Source: Pyronema omphalodes
Lineage: Eukaryota; Ascomycota; Pezizomycetes; Pezizales; Pyronemataceae
DNA: 64,000 nt
Reading direction: 5' to 3'
Assembly (NCBI GenBank): GCA_024516155.1
Contig: JAJJXM010000012.1
Coordinates: forward strand, 372,001 to 436,000
Below are positions 34,901 through 48,449 of the stretch, piece by piece. Under the pieces are notes generated by a model. That model saw only the letters and a program-made list of their open reading frames with translations. It was not told the origin of the DNA and searched no databases. The translations under genes were made by a program, and so were the position numbers. How positions within the stretch are numbered: the stretch's first letter is position 1; each line of letters opens with the position of its first letter.

Positions 34901-36592
34901 GGGCTTTTTTCCCTACAGAAACAATATCGTTGGTGCCTGGTAGGTACCCTCTCCCCGCTTTCAGGTACGTACTGTAAGCCGGATAGATTCCTTTTCGTCT
35001 CTTGATATTCTTCATCTGGAGTTCATAACCGCAGTTTTCTGCCGTTGGTATCTTACAACTTATCGGAACACTGCCGGTAACTCCTGTCCCTTGTTCCCTC
35101 CTGTTCGACCTCCACCGGAGAGTTTTCGTGAGACCTCTTTTTTTGTGATCCTAGGGTTTCCAGGGCTTGTACTGTTGGTGCAAGGTGCTGCAAGGCGTTC
35201 GGGAGTAATAACTGTAAATGATTGGTCAATTCGGATGTTGGCTTTCTCAGATTCGCACTCTTTTTTGTAAATCTTTCAGCTGAACATGTACTTGGACTAT
35301 TACAAACAGCAGGTTTCGGGAATTTGATGTTGAGTGGGGATCTGGACGGCCTGTCTTGCAAACTGGATTCTCCCCAATTCTCGGCAATCCAACAAGCCAG
35401 ATCTGACAGCTTCCTGAAATATTCTCACCGTGATAAGATTCCACTGTAAACATAATTACCTAGGCTCAACCGTGCGCTCTTGAACTCCCTGAGGGAACTT
35501 TTTGTCTCACCCCGAAGCCCAACACCTGCTCTAGACACGCCGTGTGACATTTGTGAAGTGGCTGTCTTGCGTACAGGTGGATGTGGAGCTTTGTATTTTC
35601 TCCTCTGGATCTGTCAATTTCCTTCGCGCCCTGTCTTCTCCATACAATTCGGTCCTCCATCTCCATATTTTGGAACTCACGACGGTCAAAGTTCCTAGAC
35701 CAACGGCCACTTGATGCTCTGTTCGGTATCAGCCACCCATCCGTGGATAATTTTAGATCGGCTGGTCACGCGAGTGCGAATATCGGTATCAAACAGCAGC
35801 TATCTGGAATATCAAATACTTCATTCGCTTTTGTGGAAAGCGGTTAGAATTATACGACACGCGAATAGCCGACGGATACTCTCTCTGGGAAAGGACAAAG
35901 GACAGCTGAAATACATAATTACACATCGACTGCGTCGGGGAGCATCGACTACCATTGCGTGTATCCACCGTCATCTCAGCGTTGCTACGACGACTACGAA
36001 TTATCCTACGACCCCTAAGAATTCACCAGGGGTACAATCGACCGCGAGAGCTGTGTTGGATCTTGAACACAAGGGGCTTGCTGGCAGCTCTAGCTACGAA
36101 TTTGGGAATCTTGAAAAAGCTACCCATTGTTGCTGGACATTGCAGCTTGAGCTGAAAAGAATTGAACAGTTGAAGATCTTTAGCAGCGCTGCAACGCTTG
36201 GGGCATCGTAACTTGCTGTGCAAGCTAGCCGTGATCTGGTACGCAAGTTTCTTTATTTACAATTAATCCAGCTTTGTCCGTATGTACTACCATATTCGTC
36301 AGACTTTATATCCATACCAAGATATCCCGTTAGCACAATTAAATGAGCGACGTAGGATGTGATGGCTGAGGGCTGAGGTGTTAACAATGATTTGCGATAG
36401 ATACCGACTCTAAGCAAGACCCGCATCACCAACGTTGGTTGCATACGCAGACGTTGCAGACGCCGACTTGAAAGCTCGTAAACTCACAATCTCTCAGAAC
36501 TGTGTTCTCAGAGACCCGGCGATTCTGTTTACTCCGCCTACATAGCAATTAATTCGCACGATTATTGCTACGCACAAGCTCAGCTTACAAAA
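31991..36592. other. 4.6 kb without recognised gene
   Basis: Frames at 33530-34044 and 35711-36211 (plus) and 35053-35453 (minus) have no recognisable product. A GC-rich patch occurs at 34240-34360. The last few hundred bases must hold the promoter of the gene starting at 36593. Confidence 0.4.
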
Positions 36593-39500
36593 ATGATCAC
36601 CGCGTCCCTCGTCATAGCGGATACTAGAGTTCCCAAGGGAGCAAAGTCATCAGCGGTCGTTGGTGCGCAGACCGCGAAGCCTTCTCAGGAACAGCAGATA
36701 CCGCCACAAGCAGTTCAGCGTTCCTCTTCCTCAACATCCTCAACATACCGCGCGTCCATATCCCGCTCAACCCGCTCAGCATCCCACTCCGCATCGAATT
36801 CCGCATCCCGACCTTCAACTTCGTCCCGAACCTCCCGGCCTGCCTCCGCTTTCGCCTCCATCTCAGTCTTCGCCGCTTCTCCGATAACACAAAGACAGCC
36901 CCCCTACAAGGACGCAACTCCTACCCCCCAATCCCCGAAGTCATCCCGCACCACAGATCCAGCCCTGGCTATCGAATCGCTACTGTCGAAATCGAGGTTA
37001 TCGGTCTCAAGCCCGGCCGCGAACCCCCCGACTCTCCTCGACATAGGCGAAAACGAGTGGACAGGTAACTTTGTAGCGGGCGACGAGTTTCTGTCGAGTT
37101 TGTTTGAGGAGGGATTCCAAATTGCGCCGCTGTCGCCCCGAGGAACTGTCTACGACCGGGAGTCAAAGTTTCCGCCACCGCAAAGTAGGGGGAGTACAAG
37201 TAGTAGCAGCGCAAAGGCGCTGGCTACTCCGCTGGGTACTCCACTGACTACTCCACTGGCCACTCCAACAGAGAAACCGTCGCTGTCGCTTGAGGAACAA
37301 AGACCAACATCAAGAGGCCTAAGAAGACCGAGGTTAGGAAGTTATCCGGCTGTTTCGCCGAGCTCGGCTTCTCCACCAAGGGGTCTTGGAATAACATCGT
37401 GGCTTAGTGAAAGAGGTTCGCCAAAAGCATGGTCGCGAAATGTTGAGCGCGCTGCAGAGAAATTGACCGTAGGTTCAGGATCTGGTAATGTGCGTTTTTC
37501 GAACACGGGTTGTTCCTTTTATATGAACAATTGATCTTAAGTATCAAGAAGTTGACGGGGGTGTATACTGCAGATGCCTTCGCCGACAGAACTACGATCC
37601 CAAACCGTTCAGGATATTAATATTGCCGTGATTGGTACTCCGGGTGTTGGAAAAACTACTTTTATCGAAAGAGCTTTTGATCTTGGTCAATCCCCAAATC
37701 ACGGAGAAATACACACCCTAGATGTTACCGTTGATAAAGTCCCTTGCTCAGTAGGATTGGTTGAAATGGATTTAAATAGTATCTGTTTCGAGAAACAGCA
37801 AGTGCAGTGGCCCAGGGTAGGTGTCGAATCAATATGTGCCCCACAGCAGTCTAACAGGAGTTGTTAGGTTAAGGATGGGAGGGGCATTCCTTTCATTGAC
37901 GGAGTATTGTTTCTGTACGATGCGGCAGATGCGATGAGCATGGCCAGACTGGGAGAGAGTCTTGGTGAGTGGTGGTCGACGGATTGCATCAATTGAAGTC
38001 GTTATTTATATCTAACACCTTCAGACGCATTCGAAAAGAACCAAATCCCCGTATGCCTTGTTACGACCAAAAACGACCTCCCCGACAGAACCCATTCCGG
38101 CGTCTGCATCTCCGGATACGAGCAGATCTCAACTTCCATACAGGCACACGACAGTCAGAAAAAGAGCGTCGCAGCAATTCTATCCATGATTGCAAGGAGA
38201 AATGGTTGGTCTCAGAAATGTCTTCATACTCTCTCGTTTCTCATTTATCGCCAACCCCTCCCCTTTTACGAGACATGGTGGGGCAGTAAGTTGGCTCCTT
38301 CTGCCTGTAAAGGCTCGGGGTGCTGTACCACTTTCCGCTTTAGCTGTCTCCCTGCACCGAGCACAGGCTGTGTGTTTGAGCCGGGATCGCCACGAGTTCT
38401 CCCACATGGCATCCGCCTCCTCGCCAACATATTTCACTCGTTTCGTCGTCGTCAGTTTGCGCGTTATTCTGTTTTTATTTAATATTGCTGGAAAAAGTAC
38501 CTCAATGCTAACGGGTAAACGCGTGTTGCCAGAAAAAGGTCCCCGATCGCAGTATCTTAATGGTCGTCGACGTGCAAACTCTTCGGCCGCAAACAGCCAA
38601 ATGACCTCACCTCGACCGTCAACCGCAGGACACAATCGCGCCAGCTCCGAGTTCTCTCCAACGTGCCTGAAGGACGGTTCTGACACCAGTTCTATTCATG
38701 GTACTCGATTGCAGAGGGCGTCCGTAAGCAACGCCGCAGCCGTGGGCTACTCATCAGGCAATCCCAGAGACCCATCGTCCTCGGCGAACCCCTTATTATC
38801 TGGAACTCCTAGAAAGAACTCCATTGCGACACAGGCTCCGCAAATCACTCTGGGTGAATCAGGACAAACGCCTTTTTTGGAGATCGAAGCCACAAACCAT
38901 TTCACCATGCAGCCGCCGCCACCAGGGCGTACATCTAGCCAGAGCTCGCTAGGCTCAGAGCAAAGGCATTCATACATAGATTCAGATGACGACAGCGCCA
39001 ACTTCCGCGACCCTGAAGATATCCCTATACTTGATCGTGAAGATGGACTGGACGATTTAGACGAGGAGGAAAAGCATATCCCCAATAGGGGCTGGACATG
39101 GGACGAATTAATCAATCGGTTGTTGAGTCAACCAATGTCGCGAGCTGACCAGAACTTTGTCCTGATCTTTTTATGCTTCTACCGCAAGTTTGCTGCTCCG
39201 AGGGAGTTATTAGACGCCATCGTCGAACGCTTCCAAGCTATCGCCGCCGACGAAAAAGTTCGAGTTCACCGTCTCTCCTCCCAGCTCCGTATCTGCAACG
39301 TCCTTCACCAATGGGTTACCTCCCACCCTGGCGACTTCGCATACCCCAACACCCGCCGCGAGCTCTTCACCTTTCTGTCAACTCTGAGCAATGACCGCAG
39401 CTTCTCCCTACTTACTGCAGAGATGGCGAAAGCTCTAGAAAACAGCTTCGAAGATGAAGATGAAGTATGGGGCCGTGTCGACTATGACATCGACCGTAAA

Positions 39501-40712
39501 TCCAGCTTCCAGAGCCTCGCCACTTGCTCAACCGATAGAAAACCCTGGCACCCCGCGGACCGCGACTCATACGGTAATGGCAATACACTCAAAGTACCAC
39601 CCAACACTGCAGACCGCCGAAGTTCCGAAGTGTCCAGCGACATCGGATCTGCCATGGGTCTGACAATTAGTCGAACCGAACCCCTCCCGCCGCCAACTTT
39701 GTTGCCCGGAGGACAGTACGACCTTTTCATGGCGATCCCGGTACAAGATGTTGCCAACGAACTTACGAGGTTGGATTGGGCAGAGTTCTCAAAAATCAGA
39801 CCCAGAGATCTTGTGAGGCATATTTCAGTGTCACCGGAGAACCGAGAAAACTCCCAGAATCTTGCGTGCGTGAATAACATGATTTCACACTTTAACCATG
39901 TAGCATATTGGGTTGCCTCGGTGATTCTCGAAAAGGCGAAACCGAAACATAGAGCTAGGGCGTTGGAGAAGTTTATGGAGATTTCTTGGGTAAGTCATGC
40001 GATAAACATGAGATGAGATGAGGTGGCACGGGGCGGGACGAAGCGAAGCGAAACGGGATGAAGATGATGAGATGATGAGATGGGATGACGATGCTAACGA
40101 GATGCCAATGGCGAACAGACTCTGAGACATCAAAACAACTACAATTCCCTAGGTGCTATAATTGCCGGTATCAACGGAACAGCGGTACATCGCTTATCCC
40201 AAACCCGCGAAATTGTCAAACCAGAAATCGTCAAAAACTTTATGCGACTAGAACTTCTTATGGGAACCTCCAAAGGCCACAGTAAATACCGACTTGCTTG
40301 GGATAATACGAATTCAGAGCGAATCCCTTTCTTGCCTTTGCATAGAAGGGATTTGGTCTCGGCAGAAGAGGGAAATAAAACTTGGCTGCAGGATGGTGAT
40401 AAGATTAATTGGAATAAATTTCAGGTCATGGGAGATGTTATGATGGTATTGATAAGATCTCAAGAGACGCCGTATCAGGAGAAAATGTTGTCGGGCAATG
40501 GGACAATTGAGGCGATGATTAAGAATGCGGCAGCCGGGATGAATGATGACGTGAGTAGCCGAAATTTCGCGGGGGTGCTGAATGATTTAGTGCGCGTATT
40601 AATGGCAGTGGCTAACTAGGACGATGAACAGGATCTCTATGAAAGAAGTGTACAACTAGAAGCTGGTTCGACAAATCGTGCCCAGCAACGAAGGTGGTGG
40701 CCTAGGTCGTAG
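36593..40712 (+). CDS. Ras-like GTPase / RasGEF fusion protein, 7 exons
   Basis: Predicted about 1128 residues, a guanine-nucleotide exchange factor for Ras-type GTPases. Exons: 36593-37489, 37574-37816, 37868-37964, 38025-38204, 38533-39989, 40119-40550, 40632-40712. Residues 1-299 are Ser/Thr/Pro-rich and probably disordered. A small-GTPase-like domain (about 310-470) has P-loop GTPGVGKTT (320-328) and TKND (427-430). A RasGEF N-terminal domain follows (GWTWDELINRLLSQPM, about 657-790). The catalytic RasGEF domain is about 867-1085 (YDLFMAIPVQDVANELTRLD, then NNYNSLGAIIAGIN and KYRLAWD). No SH3 domain is seen. It would act at the plasma membrane upstream of Ras/cAMP or MAPK signalling. Intron 4 is uncertain: the donor used here is GTTGGT at 38205, but a perfect GTAAGT at 38286 also keeps frame and would insert 27 residues. 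Two acceptors fit intron 6; 40632 was chosen for its branch-site spacing and the family sequence DLYERS. Confidence 0.92.
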
Positions 40713-43700
40713 GCCATAAGCCGCAACGTTGCAAGGTCATATGTTGTAAGAGACAGCGACGATGCCGTCACTCCCTCATCTTTCCGAGTTGTCCCACCGT
40801 CATACATATTCCGTTACAAACATCATCATACCAAACTCCCGATCTTCAGCAATTTTCTGCACACCTGATGCATTTCTACCAGCATTGTACAATAACTAAA
40901 CCTCCGACATCGATGTCCTCATAATTCTGCATAACCCCGACATTCATCAACTCCCGAAGCATCTGATAGATGTACTCCCGAACAGTTCATTCGACAGAGC
41001 ACCCCCAAATTATGCTCGATATATCCTCACATCACCATGCTTACCACCATCTCCTTTGTCGGGTACTAGGTCCATATAATCTGACACAAGTATCTACTAT
41101 CATTTGGAATTAGGTTTACCTGGGATTTCTGTCATGTTTCATATTTCTTGTCCTTGATATCTGTTTCCTCGTACTTATTTCCCCGTACTTATTTTCCTTA
41201 TTTACGTCTATCTCCTTTGTCAGTATTTTCATTTTTATACCTCCTAGCTCTGTTGGCGTTCATGTTATTGAGATTTTGCGATTTTTGGCACTGTTGTTTT
41301 GCGGTTTATTGCAATTGGAATTAGGCTTTGGATTTGCTGGCTTTGTTGGGCTTTGATCTGATATTGGTTAGGCGCGGTAGATTATGGGTTTTCTCTTTTT
41401 TTGATCTTGTGTTTTTTTTTTGTCTATTTTTGCAGCTATATGTAGTGATTTGGTTTTTTGGGAGAGGAAGAGGAAGAGATAAGGATAAGGGATAGGGGAG
41501 AGAAATATACCATTGCTATGAACATTGAACACTTTTTACTTGCATTTGTTCGTGAGATATATTTATGAAACCCGTAAAACCAGACCATGAAATCATAATG
41601 CGTTCATGAAGTTGAAATCAACAAAGCCGAGGAACATTTTCCCCAGAATATAATAAAACCAAACTTCCGATCTACCAGGGAATTCCAGAGCTCTCACCGA
41701 CTATTACCAGGATCCTGGTACTGATGCGATGTAATGTATCTACCCGACCGACGACCGGTTGTTTGTTGACATGTGATACATATGAGGAGTTCTGTTCCCG
41801 TGGATTTTGCTGGGTAACTGGGTTTGTTTTCTGTCCGACGTGGGCTACGTGGGGGAGTTTTTGCACTTGGTCTACACACATGAAGTTGGAATGCACAATG
41901 TGTGTATGCAGTTAGATTCCTCTCGGTACCTAAAGTGGCTGGCCTGATGCATCATGCTTTGCTTCCCTATCGGACTTTTTGATAGGCTTTTTGCCCTCGT
42001 CAACTGGGCCGCATTCCTGCTACTTTATCGAGCCGTGTTGATGCATGCAGCATGCAGCCGTTCGTAAGGCTTTTTATGCACTGCGGGTGGATAGGTTATC
42101 GGGCGGCTGGCGTTTGTTTTGTTTTTGTTTGGGAATTATTTATTGGTTGGAGTTGATTGGGAATGTATGAGGTATAGACATACCTGGATACATAGAGACA
42201 GAGGTTTGAGCATGTAGCGGCAATGGCGCAGTCTTACATAATAATTGTACCTGGTAGCTTATCTATATTCAATGAAAGATTATTGTAATTGTTATTATCA
42301 TCCTGTAGTTTACCTTTGTATGGCACTATAGATGCAATTTCAGTATAGACGCATCACCAGCCTTGCTTCAAAGTAACCAGGCTCACCGCAACTGATGCAT
42401 CGGCAATTTGGTTTATGCGGTTATAAGCAATATCAACTCATCTCTAGCCTGATATTAGGCTTGCCTCAACAACAGTTGCAGTAATTAAATAACCTGAGCC
42501 CGGTCCTCAACGGCATCTTGCAGCGGGAGCCGATACCTTGAATATTATCCCATATTAATACCAACACTGTCCCGTAGCGTTTACACATTGCTGCTTACAT
42601 TTTCATGGCCAGTCTGGCCTGTCTATTTCCAAATTTCGTATTGCACACAAATAAACCTCGTATCTGGACCAGGCTGTTACTCCGACGCATTGAGATTATG
42701 GATGAGCTGCCTTCGCGGATTGATAATGTACCGTACTATGCAATACGAGCACGTGACCTGGAGTGTCCCCAAAATAAACGTGATCAGAAATGAGTGCGGT
42801 TGCACCGGGGTTGATACCGGGGTTGGTACCGGCTGTCATCGGAGTCCCCCGACGAAGTTACACAACGGATGGATGGTATCAAGCACATTGCCATAGGTAG
42901 GTACATCGTGACCTCTTGCTTCATTTCCCCGCATTCTTGTACATGGTTTCTATTGCTAACGGCCAACAACCGAATGCTGCTTGACGTAGTTTGGCAGTAG
43001 CCATGGAAGAAGTGAGGTTGAATTATTCCCTTTCGAACGAGGGGTTACTTTATCTTGTTCTTCCCCCCATGGTTTGATCAACTATTCATATTGCACACAA
43101 ATTGATTCCCAGCTTCTACGGCGACTTAGGACTGGAAAGCCTCTACGCGAGGTTACTAGCTATCTATCTAACCACACAGTCAATAATTTATCAAAACTTA
43201 GTTTTACCAACTAAGCGAAGCTGTCCAACAGCGTTTTTGTCATTCCATCCCAATTGCGTCTCCGCAATTTGCCGTTTGCAAACGATAAAGAGACTCCAAT
43301 AATATCTCGGGTTTACCCTCGCCTAATCTTTCAACTTAACCAACAATATATTGGTTCAATCTATCAGTAATCAACCAATCATTCGCCCAACTCTATCGCG
43401 CGCAACATATCAATATCGCCTGGCGAACCAATAATAGGTACTTCAATATTGTACTGCAGATTTCTCCTGCCGACATCAATATCGTACCTGCAGATTCAAC
43501 ACATAAGAATAGATACGGCTACGGTGGCCTTGGTAATCAATTATTACTGATATATACGACTTTTCGGCAAGACTAAGCAAATATGTCACTTCCTACAGTA
43601 AGCCGGCATTTGTTTCTAATTAGGTTTTCATTTTCATACCCAAGTTATTTTTTCTCCTGATTTGCCTTACATATATTCTTAAGCTCTATTTAGCAATTGA

Positions 43701-44872
43701 TTGCACTTCTGCTGCAATTTATTTCCTTTGCACTTGGATCGTTGTACAATGCACTTATATTGCATCATAATCTCATATCTCCTTCGCTTGTTTACACTTT
43801 TTTTTCCATCCATACACTCCCGTTCGTTTACGGAGGTTACACTCCATAGCAGTTGCACTCCCATCGTACTTCTTACACGCCATAAAATGCCCCAGGAACC
43901 GAACGCCCAAGGCTGTCACACTGTACACATCATCTGTACCACTTTCTGAAACCCACAACAATTTACCAGCAGGAACCATCGGGCCGTTTCTATTGGCGTT
44001 ATTTCTGGTTCAAAAACTTTCCGCTGTCTCCTCGGGCTTCTGCACGCAGCCAATGACACATTATCACAACGTCAGCAGTCTTGAAACAGCCTGTAGCTGG
44101 TACTTCCTACCTACTGTCCTACGTCATCATCCATCATCTCGCTAAATCTGCACAATATACAAGAAAAAGCATTTGTTACCCATCACTCACAATGGATGGA
44201 TTGGGTTTAATAGATCTAATTATATCCGCAATTAAGCATCTACAAAGCCCATACCCTTCTTTACCTTACCTTTAACCCCCCTTCCCTAGATACCTACACA
44301 TCGTCCCATGTCAGACCATAATTGGATATCTGGGTTGTTGGGGTTAAAGTCTGACATAATCAAACCCTTTTTATATCCCGATTTATTATGCACTTTCTTT
44401 TGCGGCTTTTGGAGATTCCGGAAGGTTGCTCGAAGGGAAGAATGCAAGACATGCCCGTTAATTACATGATCCCATTTCGGCTAGCTAAGGATCCTACGAA
44501 CTGGGGGATGGAAGGAAAGCATATCATACGGTGGCTGCGTTGGGTCCCCAGGCTCAGTACTGGATGCACATTGCATAGTGGCTGAGGGAGTCTGGTGCTA
44601 CATGACAATGACAATGAGGCTGTTTGATGTCAATGGTTATTGGTTAACACCACTTCTTGGCTTGGAATGTTGGGCGTTAGATTCCAATCGAATCTTGAAG
44701 GGCTTCCTGAAGAATTTTAGAAGGGCGGATGTGAGACCAATGATCGAATTGGTTTCATTATTGATATCTTGAATATTATGAAGAGCTCAGCATGGAAGAT
44801 TATTCCTAGCCATGAACCCATGTCTTGCTAGCCATGGTTTAAGAGTTACTAAACGGATTCTGTGCACCGTTT
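40713..44872. other. 4.2 kb without recognised gene
   Basis: 3' flank of the RasGEF gene, then AT-rich DNA. Short local repeats include TTATTTCCCCGTACTTATTT near 41175. Frames at 42588-42896 and 44388-44772 have no domain signals. Confidence 0.4.
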
Positions 44873-45421
44873 TTGTCACTTTTACTTTTTCCTTGTAATT
44901 TCATATTTTCCGAAGAAAATTCGCACCGATCACTTGAAGATTCAGCAGGCATTCCTATTATCCTACCGTTTCCATTTTTGTTCTTATTTCTTATTCTTCA
45001 TACTCTGAAAATTTCGAGTTTGCTGAATTTTCCCCCCCTCGTTTCTTCATTCAAAACAAGCTTAATATTGCATAAAAACACAGCTAACTCCCTCCAGACA
45101 CAACCCTACCACCACATACCCTCCACAGCAAAATCCGATTTCCTCCGTACCAGCACCGCATCCCCGGCCTCTTCCATCAATTCCCACAGAAGAAAAAGAC
45201 ACAACCTCCACTACCGTCCACCTATTTCAAAACGAACTACAGAAGAAGAACTGGTATTGATTACAACATTTACACATACAACGACCCAGACAACTACAGG
45301 ATTCCATGGAAGGCCGGATTGGACTGAGTCTGATGAGGAGATTAGAGTGGCGAAACAGATCAATGGGACGACTGGATTGGGGATGTCTGGAAGGAGTTGG
45401 GTTTGTTGTGGGTTTAGATAG
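44873..45421 (+). CDS. Doubtful hypothetical ORF, possible membrane segment
   Basis: I do not recognise this 182-codon frame. It starts with a hydrophobic N-terminal region, then IPIILPFPFLFLFLILHTLKI, which could span a membrane. A Ser/Thr-rich middle follows, and the end is charged (PDWTESDEEIRVAKQ). The T-rich DNA of the first third may simply be a leader that happens to stay open. Treat it as a candidate only. Confidence 0.22.
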   Translation: MSLLLFPCNFIFSEENSHRSLEDSAGIPIILPFPFLFLFLILHTLKISSLLNFPPLVSSFKTSLILHKNTANSLQTQPYHHIPSTAKSDFLRTSTASPASSINSHRRKRHNLHYRPPISKRTTEEELVLITTFTHTTTQTTTGFHGRPDWTESDEEIRVAKQINGTTGLGMSGRSWVCCGFR

Positions 45422-46971
45422 TGGATTATAAGGAAAATAAGACTGGTTTTATGTATTGTATTTATGTTTTATGTGCGAGTTTAGGTAGTTTAAGGCCATG
45501 TGACACATTAGCTTCGGCCTTCGACATCCAAGGGGCAGTGGTTTGTTGTTGGTTCTTGTGTTATAATTGGAAGTATTATAGTTTCGAAAATAACATAAAC
45601 CGGTGACAAAGATCCTCTGTGATGTCTAACAGGTTCATCTAAGATAAACTTATATTCTACAGATGTAGAAGCCGGAACACGGCAAAATCACGTGACACGG
45701 CGAAGATGATATTCCGAGTGATACTTTATGTTGAGCTCTACAACTCCCAAACGCCGCTCCGAAACATGGGACTCCTTAAAAGTTGAAAGATGGGTTTAAT
45801 TATCCTTGTAGTAATGCATGGACGATACCGGTATATCTCACTCCAATGGAAGTTGAAAAAGGCTTTGTCGTAATTAACCGGGCTTGTTGCTTCTCGCCGG
45901 GGTTTAGTAAGCTTCCTGATCCTTATTATTATTAGTTATAGTGTGATTTTTAACATTTCCTAGGATGCCAATTGTAGTTCAGGCTATCGTCTTTTAGAAC
46001 TATTAACGCTGCAACGATTATGATGGCCTTTCGCGTTCACTATACCACGGTTCTAGCTCCATCCTGCAATCTTCTGTTGACTACTGTTGCCTTCATTTAA
46101 CGAAAAAGGAAAGCTGTGAATATCTCCCCGCCGACTCTGATAATGATATGGGCCGTACATAAAGGCCATGATTGCTTCAACTTGTAGAGTTTGCTGGGAG
46201 TCCTTATGTTTTATTTTCGGAGGGTTTGGATTCCCCGAACCCCTTCAAAAATAGCAAATGCCGCTCTTCAAACATTGCATACGCCCCATAATTTTATAAT
46301 TCTGTAAATCACAAGGAGTATTGGTCACGATGAATGGAAGCGTGCAGTCAAAATATGGGACTTTGATCCTTTGATACTTGCACGCTGCCTATTTAGTTTT
46401 CTTTCATTATTGTTGCCATTGTAGAACTACTTAATTCAATGGTCTACATCAAAGAAGCACCAAAAACCCAATGCGATAAGAAATTTTCTATAGACGTGGG
46501 CATACCCCCTTCGTGCTTTGCCATAATACCAATCGTTGTCATCGTTAAGGAAATTATCACCCGTTTTCGGAATTTCTTGATTGGTGTTTTCAAGATTTTT
46601 ATACGATTTACAGAAGCCTTTCAAAGAATTATAGCAAGATCATCAGACATTGATAACGAAACAACTGGAAAATCATAAATCGATACATAACGACCTGGAG
46701 TAAAGCTGGGAATGTACACATTACGAAATGCGTTTCCTTCACAAAGTATCATTCTCGATATGCCAGTTAGACCGCCAGAGGGCTTGCCGAGTCTCAGGGT
46801 CCGAAGCATCATCAGAAAATTGTCAATTTTAGCTCATCTAGTCGAGTTAAGATTCTCTTTTATAAGAGTAGCCACCACTTTGAAGCATAGAGCTAAGCCG
46901 CTAGCCTGTCATCAGACATCACCCACAACTCTATTTTCCGAAGCGTCACAAAATATTCACTTGTTGGATCA
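45422..46971. other. Intergenic, no gene recognised
   Basis: The overlapping plus and minus frames at 46436-46812 carry no recognisable domain. No repeats stand out. Confidence 0.4.
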
Positions 46972-47020
46972 TACGCTGACCGAGGCTCAAATACCTCATG
47001 TAGGACCTATTATTCGTGCT
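46972..47020 (-). mobile_element. 3'-end remnant of the LINE family
   Basis: GATCATACGCTGACCGAGGC plus a diverged ATGTAGGA continuation match the last 40 or so bases of the LINE at 27980 in the same orientation. Nothing of the coding part remains. Confidence 0.6.
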
Positions 47021-47382
47021 GGTTACAGAGTGTAGAATAGGACAGTTTATCCTGTTGATACGGCAGTATTTTCTTCTAACCGATGATAGAGATGTCACTT
47101 GTTTCTGTTATTGCTGAGATATTGCCCTTGATTTATTACCTTGGTGGTATTAGGCTTCATGTAATTCTCTTCCTCTTTTTATGGAGGTAGTTCTTATGAT
47201 GTAACAAGGGGGTTTGTTAATAACCATGAGTGGCCAACTTAGAATGACATTACAAGCCGGGACCAAAGCCAATAATTCTGTGTGTAATCCGGACTCTAGT
47301 ATGTAATACGGTTATCATAAAAAAGTCATTACATAGTATGCACAGTATCATCTTCTCTCTACACCGCCAATACTTCATCATC
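47021..47382. other. Short intergenic gap
   Basis: AT-rich 3' flank of the cyclin gene with no supported feature. Confidence 0.4.
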
Positions 47383-48193
47383 CTACAACTCCAACCTCTT
47401 AACGTCCCCCACCGCCTCCTCGAAATCCACTACATCCACCCGGTCACCTGTCAACCTTTTCAACCACCGCTCCCTCCCTTCTCTTGCTTTCATTCCTTCC
47501 TTCTCTAATACAACCCAAAAACAAGCCACTGCAACCGTCCTTGCTGTAAAGAAATTGACTAATCTAAAATCTTTCATCGCCTCCACCACTAACCTCCATG
47601 TCTTTCTCCCTAACGCTGTGAATTTGACATCTACAACACTTATCTCTTCCTTCTCATCATGCCCTGCAAAATCAAGATGATCTGTCCCATGTAATACCAA
47701 TGTCTTTTCCAAGTACCTCGGGAGGTAATCAAACGGTAGTGGAAGACGAATATCGAACCGTAACACCCTGAGTAGCAGAAACTCAGCCGCAACTAACGTC
47801 CCTCGGAGACTATCGTATAATGCGCTGGGAAACGTTAAGGGCTCGGCGTCGGGGTTCATTAAGCTGTATGCTGGTAATAGGAACTCTCTCAAACGTCTGG
47901 GAGATTCGGTGGCTTTTGTAGCGAGTGATAACGAGGCTAGTGACAATGTCTATGACGCAAGGATTTTATAAGCAAAGAACACGGGAGAGAAAAAGGAATA
48001 TGGACCTTACGTAATCATCGAGCAGCTCTTCAGCGTCGGGGGTGTCGCGGAGGAAACTAAGGTATTTGTTGATGTAAACGAAGGCCATGGCGAGAGTTTC
48101 ATCGCGAAGACGTAGGGAATCGCTGATTAAAGTTATAAAGGTGAAGGAATTTGTACAAGTCAATAACGACGGTGATAATACGTCTTCGGGCAT
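47383..48193 (-). CDS. Cyclin-box protein (cyclin Q/FAM58-like), 2 exons
   Basis: Predicted 249 residues from exons 48193-48011 and 47949-47383, separated by a 61-base GTAAGG...TAG intron. The first cyclin fold includes SLLTCTNSFTFITLISDSLRLRDETLAMAFVYINKYLSF, then LLDDY-TLSLASLSLATKATESPRRLREFLLPAY, the characteristic K/A-T-K-x-x-E cyclin-box segment. A second helical half follows (TLVAAEFLLLRVLRFDIRLPLPFDYLPRYL). Such cyclins pair with a CDK (CDK10 for cyclin Q in animals); the fungal partner is unknown. The start at 48193 leaves a short N-terminus. An upstream frame (from 48360) could be joined only through a 37-base intron, which is unlikely. It is transcribed divergently from the RCC1 gene. 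Confidence 0.8.
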
Positions 48194-48449
48194 TTTGGTG
48201 ATGGATAATTTGACGTTTACCTAATGAGCGAGGTTTGGTGATTGGCGGGGATTCGCGGGATTCGCGTCTGAACGCGTGTGTCGCGAAGGAAGGGTAACTC
48301 CCGTATCCCACGTGCCACAAACCAGCGGGGTCCCTGACATCGGGAGCTAATATAGACATCACTACTTAAGCGAGCTTTAGCTACAGCCCACCATGTGATC
48401 TCCATCTAAGTTTCCATCTGAACAGCTATCCAAAAGCTCTTTAATACTT
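48194..48449. promoter_or_regulatory. Shared divergent promoter between cyclin and RCC1 genes
   Basis: Only 256 bases separate the two start codons, so the genes probably share a bidirectional promoter. No clear TATA box is seen. Near 48224-48274 there are palindromic or repeated CGCGGGATTCGCG-like words. Confidence 0.5.

Noticed and set aside
48099..48362. Upstream exon for the cyclin gene starting at 48360
   Set aside because: It joins in frame only through a 37-base intron, shorter than the other introns here, and the added residues show no cyclin features.
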